Shown here piece after piece: positions 7,375 through 14,223 of a DNA stretch of 16,906 nt. Source of the stretch: Methanosphaera sp. rholeuAM130 (GTDB taxonomy: Archaea > Methanobacteriota > Methanobacteria > Methanobacteriales > Methanobacteriaceae); contig MUZY01000036.1 in NCBI GenBank assembly GCA_003266065.1, positions 2,804 through 19,709 of the forward strand, read 5' to 3'. The notes beneath the pieces are model-generated. The model did not search any database and was not told the origin of the DNA. It saw only the letters and a list, made by a program, of their open reading frames with translations. The position numbers were made by a program, and so were the translations under genes. Within the stretch, counting starts at the first letter, position 1. Each line of letters opens with the position of its first letter.

Positions 7375-7707
7375 TTGAGTTTAAATAAAAATGAAATAAT
7401 AAATATCGAATCTCTGATAGATTACCAGGATAAATCAGTGGTAAGTACAGAGATTATCAAAAAGGATACCGGTACGGTTACACTTTTTGCTTTTGATAAA
7501 GGCGAAGGATTAAGCCAACATAGCGCACCTTTTGATGCACTGGTACAAGTCATTGATGGAACAGTTGAGATAACAATTGATAAAAAGCCATACACTTTGA
7601 ATAAGGGTGATATGATTATAATGCCGGCCAATGTTCCACATGCACTTAGTGCAAAGTCAAGGTTTAAAATGATTCTGACAATGATTAAATCAAAATTCGA
7701 TAAATAA
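7375..7707 (+). CDS. Small single-domain cupin protein
   Basis: A 110-residue cytosolic protein forming one cupin beta-barrel. Motif 1 is GEGLSQHSAPFDALVQVIDGTVEI (43-66), with His49 and the invariant glycine of the DG turn. Motif 2 is LNKGDMIIMPANVPHAL (75-91), with the P-x-x-x-PH pattern and His89. The second histidine and the glutamate of the classical metal site in motif 1 are replaced (SAPFD), a variant seen in small cupins of anaerobes. It may therefore bind metal differently or serve as a sensor or isomerase. The TTG at 7375 follows GGATGTGA by six bases. It has its own promoter with a palindrome at the start site, suggesting regulation. Substrate unknown. Confidence 0.85.
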   Translation: MSLNKNEIINIESLIDYQDKSVVSTEIIKKDTGTVTLFAFDKGEGLSQHSAPFDALVQVIDGTVEITIDKKPYTLNKGDMIIMPANVPHALSAKSRFKMILTMIKSKFDK

Positions 7708-7772
7708 ATGGCAATTGGTAATAATTATTAAATTAAACTCCAAAAAAACGTGACGTGAATAAAAAAAGTTAA

Positions 7773-8018
7773 TTATAGGATTAGATATAAGATGAAAATT
7801 ACGATTACAAGAATACAGCAATAGATTATCTTATTATCCAATCCACTATCCTCATTTTTGGGATTGGAATTATCCCTATAATTTATATTATATGGATTTT
7901 CAATGTATTCCTCATTGATTATATCCGCTACGGCATCTGGATCTTCACAATCCTCAATATCCAATACGCCGTCGATTACCTCATATGCCTGATCTTCATT
8001 GAATGCTTCCGACGGCAA
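7773..8018 (-). CDS. Small acidic tail-anchored membrane protein coupled to the glycohydrolase
   Basis: An 81-residue protein with an acidic soluble N-terminal part (rich in Asp/Glu, about residues 1-60) and a single C-terminal hydrophobic segment (YCCILVIVIFILYLIL), the layout of a tail-anchored protein facing the cytoplasm. No family recognised. The gene begins right after the stop of the ADP-ribosylglycohydrolase gene. I chose the TTG whose first base is 8018 because AGGTGA lies five bases upstream. The longer GTG start at 8027 would fall inside that ribosome binding site and overlap the upstream gene. The site lies in the last codons of the glycohydrolase gene, so translation is coupled and the two proteins are probably made in step. 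A role as membrane anchor or partner of the enzyme is inference. Confidence 0.6.
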   Translation of the reverse strand: MPSEAFNEDQAYEVIDGVLDIEDCEDPDAVADIINEEYIENPYNINYRDNSNPKNEDSGLDNKIIYCCILVIVIFILYLIL

Positions 8019-8019
8019 T

Positions 8020-8814
8020 CTACTCACCTAACGTCTTCTCATTGAATTCCCTGAATATCTGATGTAATCTAGGATCTAATTTCGATATGCACGGCTTATA
8101 TATTTCTACAGGAACATCATAATATGCTGCAGCTATGGCTCCTGCAATGGCTGCCTGCGTATCGGCATCCCCACCCAACGATACAGCATTTCTGATTGCA
8201 TCCTCGTAATCCTTGGCCTCTAAAAAGCAGGTTATTGCCTGTGGAACGGATTTTTGACAAGAAACCTCAAAGGAGTAATCAGGACGGATTACATCCAGTG
8301 GCGTTGACAAATCATAGTCATAATTTATCTCGACATGCTCCTTAATCTCATCCTTAGAATAGCCATTTCTTGCTAAAAATATTGCTGATGATACTGATAG
8401 AGCTCCCTTTATACCGTCAGGATGATTATGTGTGACCTCAGCAGAAAGCCTTGCCAACTTAACACAGTCTTCCAGGCTACCGGCATACCATGCTACCGGA
8501 CTGACACGCATAGCCGATCCATTGCCCCAACTGTTATATGCTTCGGGATTTTCATCGACTAACCACCTGCTGAAGCGTCCACCATAACCGGCACGCGGAT
8601 ACTCAGATCCAAGAATTTGCATTTGATTTATGAGAACATCCTCAGTAAAGTTCAAATCAAGCAGTAACCAATTTGCAACCGCAAGCGTCATAACGGTATC
8701 ATCGGTAAACCGGGAATTTTTTGGAAATATATCAAAATCCTTCGTCTTGACCGGGTTAAACTCATAGGATGAACCTATTATATCACCGCAGATTGCTCCT
8801 ATTATTCCTTTCAT
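8020..8814 (-). CDS. ADP-ribosylglycohydrolase (DraG/ARH family)
   Basis: An enzyme that removes ADP-ribose from modified proteins or small molecules with binuclear Mg2+ or Mn2+ catalysis; cytosolic. The 264 residues carry the family motifs in order: GAICGDIIGSSYEF (6-19), the metal-binding FTDDT (36-40), GNGSAMRVSPV (97-107), SAEVTHNHPDGIKGA (124-138), and the second metal site GGDADTQAAIAGAIAAAYY (214-232), where the two aspartates and the threonine of the D-x-D-T motif are kept. Length is typical. The ATG at 8814 has a weak GGAA-type site; an ATTTAAAT box A is about 60 bases upstream. No ADP-ribosyltransferase gene is visible nearby, so its target is unknown. Nitrogenase (the classic DraG target) is not encoded in the window. 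The small tail-anchored protein follows with translational coupling. Confidence 0.9.
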   Translation of the reverse strand: MKGIIGAICGDIIGSSYEFNPVKTKDFDIFPKNSRFTDDTVMTLAVANWLLLDLNFTEDVLINQMQILGSEYPRAGYGGRFSRWLVDENPEAYNSWGNGSAMRVSPVAWYAGSLEDCVKLARLSAEVTHNHPDGIKGALSVSSAIFLARNGYSKDEIKEHVEINYDYDLSTPLDVIRPDYSFEVSCQKSVPQAITCFLEAKDYEDAIRNAVSLGGDADTQAAIAGAIAAAYYDVPVEIYKPCISKLDPRLHQIFREFNEKTLGE

Positions 8815-8870
8815 ATTTCCATCTTCTAATTATTTATTTTTTGTCCAATTATTATATAGGATAAGTAAGT

Positions 8871-8878
8871 ATTTAAAT
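8871..8878 (-). promoter_or_regulatory. Box A promoter of the ADP-ribosylglycohydrolase operon
   Basis: ATTTAAAT followed by ACT on the minus strand, about 60 bases upstream of the ATG. Predicted initiation near 8848 would leave a leader of about 34 bases. Confidence 0.4.
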
Positions 8879-9083
8879 GTTTTAATTTTAATAATTGATA
8901 AAGATTTGTCTTTAATATAATTAAATACTATAATAAAACAGATATTTTAGAATATTTGAATGGGAATAAATGATTATAAAATAATATGCATCAGCATAAC
9001 TATGCACATAGAGTTAATAGTGCAATGACAAAAAAAGGATTTTAAATGATTTTAAAAAGAAAAAAAAGGTGGTGAAAAGGATT

Positions 9084-10538
9084 TTACATCTGATAAACAC
9101 CGTCAATATCCTTACCGTAATCTCCTTCAGGCGTGTATACACAGATATAATATAATCTTTGATTTACATCCTTGGTTTTGAGAAATTCCAATGCGTCATT
9201 CTTATTGTCAGCATCATAGCATTCGTATGTGAATTGATCTTTATTAATCTTTTCCCTGAACTTTACACTGCTTTGGCCATTATTTGGTGTATCATCTTTA
9301 GGTTTAGTCACAACCGTTTTATCGGGTTCAAGGTTATTCTTGCGTGTTCCGCCATGTTTTTCAAATGCTTCTTCGGCCTGTGTGAACTGTTCGTAAGTCA
9401 AGTCTTTTCCACATACTATCGCTTCATAATTATCTTCTGAAACTTTATAATATCCGTAGATGAACACTTCATCACAGATTAAATTACCGGTATCTGCTGC
9501 CTTATGTATATACGGCAACTCAAGAAGTGCCTCTTCAGCATCATTTGGATTGTCGAAGACATACATCGTAAACGGTGGCTTATACTCCGATTGGAATCTT
9601 TCACCCAACCAGTATGCCGTTGCCTTTTCTACTGTATCATGATTTGTTCCAAGATTATCCCTATCATAGTATTCATTGTTTATGGTATTTTCATTAGTTG
9701 CAATTTCAGCATTTGAATCTTCTACATCATTTTTTTCAATAGTACTTGAATCATCCATAGTCGGATTATCCATATTTGTATCCTCAACGTCTGCTATGTC
9801 TTGAGTGTCTTCCCGGTTAATTTCATCTGGTGGATTATAGAAGTTCTGTTGGTTATCGGCATTTTGGACTTGTTCATTAGCAACTCTGGTGAAATCCTGA
9901 TTTGGAACTTCATTGTAAGGCACTTGCTGGTCAGGCTGATTAATTTGTTGGTTAGGTACTTGCTGATCAGGCATTTGTTGATTGAATTGTTGGTTAGGTA
10001 CCTGTTGGTTAGGTGCATAGTCCAGCGGTTGATTTTGTATCTGCTGATTATACGGTCCATTAGGTACTTGTCCATTTTGCATTTGAGGATTATATTGACC
10101 ATTAGGTACCTGCGGATTATATTGTGGATTTGGAATCTGTTGGTATGGATTGTTGTTGTCTTCCATCAACTTTCCAACAATAAATCCAATGACAAATACT
10201 GGAATCGTAACTACCAATGCAAGTATGATAGCACCGATAAAATCCCATGCTTCCAAATATCCAAAGGTATCATATGTTGCCCATAATGAAAACAACAGCA
10301 TGAAGAAAAATAGTGCTATGGATATCGTTTTTGTTTTGGCAAGTCTGTATTGATTAGTATATTTATCTTTTTTATAAAACAATCCCGTAATTATTGAATT
10401 TTCATCCATATCATTATTCTGTGGATTAAAATTATTCTGAGGATTATTATTAATATTATTATTATTCATTTGTTGATTAGGATTATATCCGTTATTATTT
10501 TGAGAATTATCCCCTTGATTATTTTTTGAATCATTCAT
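9084..10538 (-). CDS. Asn/Gln-rich prion-like membrane protein with duplicated C-terminal domain
   Basis: A 484-residue modular protein of unknown function. Regions in order: an Asn/Gln-rich segment (residues 5-42, about half asparagine); a short charged linker; two membrane helices (about 70-90 and 99-123), placing both termini on the same side; a long Gln/Asn/Pro tract (128-215) built from degenerate repeats such as PNQQ, NPQ and PNGQ; an acidic tract (236-295); and a folded C-terminal part (300-484). The last part holds two related units, PPFTMYVFDNPNDAEEALLEL (321-341) and QFTYECYDADNKNDALEFLK (435-454), each running into aromatic beta-strand sequence. I recall similar C-terminal units in proteins of gut anaerobes but cannot name the family. 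Start: ATG at 10538 with GGGGTGA five bases upstream; the reading frame runs open to 10592 but lacks a site there. Confidence 0.8.
   Translation of the reverse strand: MNDSKNNQGDNSQNNNGYNPNQQMNNNNINNNPQNNFNPQNNDMDENSIITGLFYKKDKYTNQYRLAKTKTISIALFFFMLLFSLWATYDTFGYLEAWDFIGAIILALVVTIPVFVIGFIVGKLMEDNNNPYQQIPNPQYNPQVPNGQYNPQMQNGQVPNGPYNQQIQNQPLDYAPNQQVPNQQFNQQMPDQQVPNQQINQPDQQVPYNEVPNQDFTRVANEQVQNADNQQNFYNPPDEINREDTQDIADVEDTNMDNPTMDDSSTIEKNDVEDSNAEIATNENTINNEYYDRDNLGTNHDTVEKATAYWLGERFQSEYKPPFTMYVFDNPNDAEEALLELPYIHKAADTGNLICDEVFIYGYYKVSEDNYEAIVCGKDLTYEQFTQAEEAFEKHGGTRKNNLEPDKTVVTKPKDDTPNNGQSSVKFREKINKDQFTYECYDADNKNDALEFLKTKDVNQRLYYICVYTPEGDYGKDIDGVYQM
9894..10157 (-). repeat. Degenerate Gln/Asn/Pro repeat tract inside the prion-like gene
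   Basis: In-frame repeats of 9-27 bases around units such as CCTAACCAACAA (minus strand) encode PNQQ/PNGQ/NPQ motifs. Copies differ at synonymous sites and some amino acids, so the tract is not a recent perfect amplification. The opposite strand stays open for 486 bases (9801-10286) only because of this bias. Confidence 0.7.
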
Positions 10539-10839
10539 AGAATTCACCCCTAAGATAAGTAAGGTTTTTTTCAATTTCAAGTTGTCTAACAACTATAAAG
10601 TATGTTTATTATTATAATTATTTATATTAATGAAATATATATTTTTATAGGTAATTTATTTACATTAATATCATTTTATGCTATTGGATTCATTAAATTG
10701 CACTTATTTCAAATTGATATTGGATGTATGGATTTAAAAACTATGAAAAAATTTAAACTGAGAACCAAGGATAAATCCCATAAATTCTTGTGAATATAAT
10801 AATCATTCTAAAAAAAGGTAGTATATTAGAATTATTATT
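10539..10839. other. Gene-free upstream region of the prion-like gene
   Basis: It holds the promoter and leader of the gene at 9084-10538 at its left end; the rest is A/T-rich with no supported gene. A 63-codon plus-strand reading frame (10602-10793) has no ribosome binding site and low-complexity content. Confidence 0.5.
10581..10600 (-). promoter_or_regulatory. Promoter of the prion-like gene with 13-bp inverted repeat
   Basis: Read on the minus strand, a CTTTATAGTT box A (10600-10591) overlaps the inverted repeat GTTGT-CTA-ACAAC (10581-10593), which would lie between box A and the start site near 10570. A repressor bound there could block initiation. Confidence 0.4.
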
Positions 10840-11448
10840 CTAATAACTCGTAGGCATTAACACCACATTTAATAGTGAGTATATGATTACAAATATTAAC
10901 ATTAATGCTATTGATAATATAAGATCCTTAAATGGTGCTTTAAGTCGATTTAATGGATACTTATCATGATTTGAAAGATATCCTATGAAGCGAACTTCCA
11001 TCTTTGTCACCAGGAAAGCACCACACATTGCAAATATGCTGGCAATTAAAGTAAATATGGACTGTGGAAGTATTAGATGAATATTGCTAATGCTCTGGTT
11101 AAACAGGAACCCAATTGAAACGGCATTTGCTACAAATGATAACATTGCCATTACAGAGAACGTTAAACCCATCGCAATTATGGACAGATAATATAGTACA
11201 GTAGCGGTAAATGACATTAAAAAGTTTCCAACGGCACCACTACCTTCCATGTTTGACATTATCAAATTATTCAGTGAATAGTTACTGAATGCAGCGTATG
11301 ATTGCGGATCTGTTAATCCCGAATAAACAGATAATATCAGTACAAATATTGATACCAATAGAAATACCTTGTTTCTTTTGAAGTAATCCTTAAAATTACC
11401 CTTGTTGAATATGTCCTGGATAAATTTTCTTATAATAAACACCTCCAT
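10840..11448 (-). CDS. SpoIIM (DUF95) family integral membrane protein
   Basis: A polytopic membrane protein of about 200 residues. After a basic amphipathic N-terminus (RKFIQDIFNKGNFKDYFKRNK) there is a helix at about 27-44, an external loop, a long hydrophobic block at 76-117 (two helices), a helix at 125-149 and a final one at 174-198. The segment HLILPQSIFTLIASIFAMCGAFLVTK (124-149) corresponds to the SpoIIM signature LLPHGIFELPA...G...L; the usual His-Gly and Glu are replaced by Gln-Ser and Leu, so it is divergent. Archaeal members are widespread and of unknown function, sometimes linked to membrane remodelling. The start is uncertain: ATG at 11448 lies within an ATGGAGGTG string, so the best ribosome binding site overlaps the first codons and no ATG, GTG or TTG sits at normal spacing behind it. 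Confidence 0.8.
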   Translation of the reverse strand: MEVFIIRKFIQDIFNKGNFKDYFKRNKVFLLVSIFVLILSVYSGLTDPQSYAAFSNYSLNNLIMSNMEGSGAVGNFLMSFTATVLYYLSIIAMGLTFSVMAMLSFVANAVSIGFLFNQSISNIHLILPQSIFTLIASIFAMCGAFLVTKMEVRFIGYLSNHDKYPLNRLKAPFKDLILSIALMLIFVIIYSLLNVVLMPTSY

Positions 11449-11589
11449 TGTTATATTATTATTTGTGCTTTCTATTAATAATATTTACTGCAATGCAATC
11501 TAGAATACATTTTATTGACTTTTGGATGAAGAAAAAGTGGAATCAACAAGTGTCAGAATAATATAAAAAAGAATAAATGAATATCCAAA

Positions 11590-11637
11590 TATCACATGTC
11601 ACCCTTTATCCATATTAAATCTTTTCATCATGTGATA
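11590..11637. repeat. Spaced inverted repeat, 9-bp arms
   Basis: TATCACATG (11590-11598) and CATGTGATA (11629-11637) are perfect inverted copies separated by 30 bases. This could be a protein-binding pair or a hairpin with a large loop; no gene starts nearby on the plus strand. Confidence 0.45.
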
Positions 11638-11710
11638 ATCATGTAATGTTAACAATTCGAGAATCAAGCTATTTGTATTTATCGATGATAATAGTTATTA
11701 TGGTTATGTA

Positions 11711-11850
11711 TTTCAACTATGCTAGACTATCAATTTAAAAGATTTCCATATAATATGAGTTCTTTGAATATACAAATGTCTTGTTAAAAATAGTTGATAG
11801 AAATCATCTTGAAAAGTAGTTGAAAATAGCCATTTTAAAAATAGTTGAAA
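11711..11850. repeat. 140-bp element bounded by 10-bp inverted repeats with internal direct repeats
   Basis: TTTCAACTAT (11711-11720) and ATAGTTGAAA (11841-11850) are exact inverted copies. On the right side AAAARTAGTTGA occurs three times, at 11786, 11812 and 11837, spaced 26 and 25 bases. The element abuts the 3' end of the NTF2-like gene. It may be a small non-autonomous mobile element, an iteron-like binding array, or a repeated terminator module; no target-site duplication was seen. Confidence 0.45.
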
Positions 11851-11876
11851 AGAAGAATTAAATGGAAAATCCTTGT

Positions 11877-12275
11877 TTATGTAGTGTCCCATTCGGTAAA
11901 GTACCATTCGCCTTCTTTTTTCTTAAGTAAGAACCTTGATTTCAAGTCCCATATGATTTGAGCTCCGGTTACCCGTGTCTTAATGTAGATTTTCACATTA
12001 ATGGTAGCCTTATTTCCATCGACGGTTATTTTAGGATTTTTGATTTTTGTCTCAACATAATGAAGTACATCTTTTCTGATATCCCTTAAAAATTCCTGCT
12101 TTAATTCTTTTCTTCCTGATCCTCGAACCAATACGAAGTTATGATAGAGTAAATCTGACATGCCTGCAATGTCTTTTTTACATAGCGCCAGTTGCAGAGC
12201 TATTAGTCTATCCAGTACTTCTTTTTCTTCGCCTTCAAAGTTATCATCAAATCTTAGTTTTACTATATCTCCCAT
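11877..12275 (-). CDS. NTF2-like (SnoaL/DUF4440-type) protein
   Basis: A 132-residue cytosolic protein with the NTF2-like cone fold pattern: an N-terminal helix pair (EKEVLDRLIALQLALCKKDIAGMSDLLYHNFVLVRGSG, about 17-54), a linking helix, then four beta strands (PKITVDGNKATINVKIYIKTRV; QIIWDLKSRFLLKKKEGEWYFTEWDTT). The D-x-x-x-M-x-x-L-Y-x-x-F-x-x-x-x-x-x-G segment and the terminal W-Y-F-x-x-W strand are typical of the superfamily. Members include ketosteroid isomerase-like enzymes and binding subunits, so no reaction can be assigned. The ATG at 12275 follows AGAGGA. It lies downstream of the dehydrogenase gene's mirror region with a 95-base gap, on the same strand, so it could be read from the dehydrogenase promoter. 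Confidence 0.75.
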   Translation of the reverse strand: MGDIVKLRFDDNFEGEEKEVLDRLIALQLALCKKDIAGMSDLLYHNFVLVRGSGRKELKQEFLRDIRKDVLHYVETKIKNPKITVDGNKATINVKIYIKTRVTGAQIIWDLKSRFLLKKKEGEWYFTEWDTT

Positions 12276-12370
12276 TATAATTCCTCTTAAAAATTTTATT
12301 ATTTTAGATGAAAAACTAGAAAACAGACTGTAAAAAAGAAGAAGGTATTAATGAAGTTTTGATTTTTATT

Positions 12371-13309
12371 TTAATCGTATTTGTAGAAACCCTCTCCTGC
12401 ATTTACACCTGTTTTTCCAGCATCAATTTTTTCTTTCAGTTTTGCCGCAATCTTTGCCGGAACCGATTCAGGATTATTCACTTCCGGATTCATCATCACT
12501 ATATTATAGGCAGTTGTTAGACCTACCACATCCAGTATTGCAAACGGTCCTGCCGGTGCACCCGTAGCAAGCTTCCATGTCATGTCTATCGTTTCGAAAT
12601 CTGCCACATCGGTTGCATATAACGCTTCGGCTGCACTCAAAAACGGTACAAGCATTGAATTTAATATATATCCCGGCTGTTCCTTTTTTAGTTTCAGAGG
12701 CACCATGTTGATGTCACCTGCAAACTGCACCACTTCGTCGTAGCACTTTTGGTCTGTTTGCGAGTGTCCCATTACTTCCGCAGTGTTATTTCTCCAGATT
12801 TCATTTGCAAAGTGCAATGCCAGATACTTCTCCGGTCTGCCCGTGTATTGTGCAAATGCACTTGGAAGCAATGTTGACGAGTTTGTAACCAATATTGTCT
12901 TTTCAGGCATATACTTTGCCAATTCCTTATAAAACGCTATTTTCTGTTGTGAATCTTCGGCTATTGCCTCGATTATCAAGTCAGCATCTTCAGAAGCTTC
13001 TTGGTAGCTTGTAGTCATTTCAATGTTTTCATATGACCTGCATACTTGAGACTTCAATTGGTCTATCTCATCATCAGATAATTCATTTTTATCTGTGAAA
13101 CCTCTACAGTATGCTGATGGATTTGTTTTCATGGTTTCCAGCGTATTCAGGTATATATCCTTCAACCTGTCCAGCTTTGGCTGAGCCCTTTCTTTGGAAG
13201 ATTCACTCCTTAGCCAAATCTTAACGTTAAAACCGCAGAAAGCACTTTGGAATGCTATCTGACTACCCAGCACTCCACCGCCAGCTACTGTAACATTTTA
13301 TATTGACAT
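12371..13309 (-). pseudogene. 3-hydroxyacyl-CoA dehydrogenase interrupted by TAA at codon 4
   Basis: A NAD-dependent 3-hydroxyacyl-CoA dehydrogenase (3-hydroxyacyl-CoA to 3-oxoacyl-CoA). The full frame encodes 312 residues: ATG at 13309 behind GAGGT, then MSI-stop-NVTVAGGGVLGSQ, with the Rossmann GxGxxG at 10-15. Later motifs are intact: NSSTLLPS (143-150), the catalytic histidine in LALHFANE (His166), AEVMGH (Glu178 expected catalytic), GYILNS, and the C-terminal GAPAGPFAILDVVGL dimer/substrate domain up to GEGFYKYD. The only defect is TAA at 13300-13298, one base from the AAA lysine expected there. The first usable in-frame start afterwards is GTG at 13273, which removes beta-1 and two glycines of the NAD site, so such a product should not bind NAD. 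The rest of the frame has no decay, implying a very recent mutation, a sequencing error, or an unusual initiation. Confidence 0.75.
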
Positions 13310-13339
13310 GTTCAATACCTCACATTATATTATATTTTG

Positions 13340-13370
13340 TATACTATAGTATATATGTTTTAGTATAAAT
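13340..13370 (-). promoter_or_regulatory. Promoter and 14-bp palindrome of the dehydrogenase gene
   Basis: On the minus strand, box A TTTATACTA (13370-13362) is followed by the perfect palindrome TATACTATAGTATA (13353-13340), which reaches the predicted start near 13340. The layout resembles the cupin promoter. Promoter and ribosome binding site both look intact despite the stop codon in the gene. Confidence 0.45.
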
Positions 13371-13647
13371 TATTTATCATGATTTATAATTATTAATATT
13401 AGAATTATTAAAAATTAGAATATTAAATTAAAATAATAGAATGAAAAATATCATTTTAAAACGTTTGTATATCATTTTGATAAAAAAATATACAATAGAA
13501 TAAATGCCATATTTATTTCGATTTTAAACAAGATTTACAAAAGTACATGAAAAAAAGTTAAAAAAATGCAAAGCTTTATATTGAATGGAAATAATGAAAT
13601 AATATAAAAATACTGGATAAGATAAAATTATAATAAAAGGTGATTGA
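13371..13647. other. Gene-free divergent region between dehydrogenase and helical protein genes
   Basis: Extremely A/T-rich spacer. The only element recognised is a box A TTTATATTG at 13575-13583, which would start the downstream plus-strand transcript near 13605 and leave a leader of about 43 bases with a GGTGAT site. Confidence 0.45.
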
Positions 13648-14169
13648 ATGACAGATTATGAAAATTCAATAAGGGAAATTATCCATACACTAAACTGCAT
13701 AATAAAATACTTGAAAAAACTGACGATAAGCTATGACGATGACTTCTTTAACGAACTGATAAACATATACGGATTAATAAACTATTCCAGAAATCAATTC
13801 CTACCAAAAACATCCACATTCATTACGGATAACCATGCCTTCAATGACATATTCTTCAACTACACCTCAGTGGAATCCATGATACTTGACCTATTCATGA
13901 TTATGGAATCCGATATCATCAAGACACTCGACAAAAATGATATTGAACTGCTAGACATAGAAAAAACAGAAACCATACTCGCCTTTGCAATAATTCTGCT
14001 GGAACTGCTTGAGAAGATAATAGACACAAGAATAAGACTAAACGATAAAAGCATAGATGATGAAGAGTACACCCTACTGAATCAGGAATATACTAATGAG
14101 ATATTCAATATGCAAAATGACTTCTACAAACTCGTATACGATGAAAAAATAGATTTTAGGGTCAAGTAG
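13648..14169 (+). CDS. Helical cytosolic protein of unknown function
   Basis: A 173-residue protein with no signal peptide. The sequence is almost wholly alpha-helical in character with heptad-like spacing of Ile/Leu: a basic-hydrophobic helix at about 5-28 (REIIHTLNCIIKYLKKL), several middle helices, a strongly hydrophobic helix at about 107-127 (TILAFAIILLELLEKIIDTRI), and an acidic C-terminal helix pair. It is acidic overall, and a helical bundle or small coiled-coil protein is likely. The 107-121 stretch could be a membrane segment but is short and carries glutamates. No family recognised. The ATG at 13648 follows GGTGATTG closely, and a box A lies about 70 bases upstream. It is convergent with the marker 8 gene, so no operon partner suggests a role. 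Confidence 0.65.
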   Translation: MTDYENSIREIIHTLNCIIKYLKKLTISYDDDFFNELINIYGLINYSRNQFLPKTSTFITDNHAFNDIFFNYTSVESMILDLFMIMESDIIKTLDKNDIELLDIEKTETILAFAIILLELLEKIIDTRIRLNDKSIDDEEYTLLNQEYTNEIFNMQNDFYKLVYDEKIDFRVK

Positions 14170-14223
14170 TAAATTGTTTCATTAATTCATTATGAATAAT
14201 TAAAAAAATAAAAAAAGGTAGAA

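Larger units (their letters stand above)
11449..11876. other. 428-base gene-free region with repeats
   Basis: No supported gene. It contains the SpoIIM promoter area at the left, a spaced inverted repeat (11590-11637), a second copy of the ATAATAGTTATTAT palindrome (11688-11701), and the repeat-bounded element 11711-11850. A minus-strand reading frame at 11722-11907 simply reads through the repeats and the end of the neighbouring gene. Confidence 0.5.

Noticed and set aside
9071..9155. Short plus-strand frame behind a GGTGG near 9068
   Set aside because: Only about 27 codons, antisense to the end of the prion-like gene, with no conserved features.
9801..10286. 161-codon plus-strand reading frame opposite the prion-like gene
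   Set aside because: It is the mirror of the Gln/Asn repeat tract; the repeat bias keeps the antisense frame open and gives a Leu/Arg/Ile-rich product with no ribosome binding site.
10539..10592. N-terminal extension of the prion-like protein to 10592
   Set aside because: The extension overlaps the predicted promoter and start site, and the strong GGGGTGA site points to the ATG at 10538.
10602..10793. 63-codon plus-strand reading frame between the prion-like and SpoIIM genes
   Set aside because: No ribosome binding site, low-complexity Ile/Phe-rich start, and it occupies the upstream region of the prion-like gene; probably chance in AT-rich DNA.
11786..11848. Three regularly spaced repeats considered as a CRISPR array
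   Set aside because: Repeats are only about 12 bases, spacers about 13, there are only three copies, and no cas genes are nearby.
11722..11907. 61-codon minus-strand reading frame
   Set aside because: It reads through the repeat element and overlaps the end of the NTF2-like gene in another frame; it has no ribosome binding site, and its residue pattern comes from the DNA repeats.
13298..13300. Stop codon readthrough by pyrrolysine in the dehydrogenase
   Set aside because: Pyrrolysine uses TAG; the codon here is TAA.
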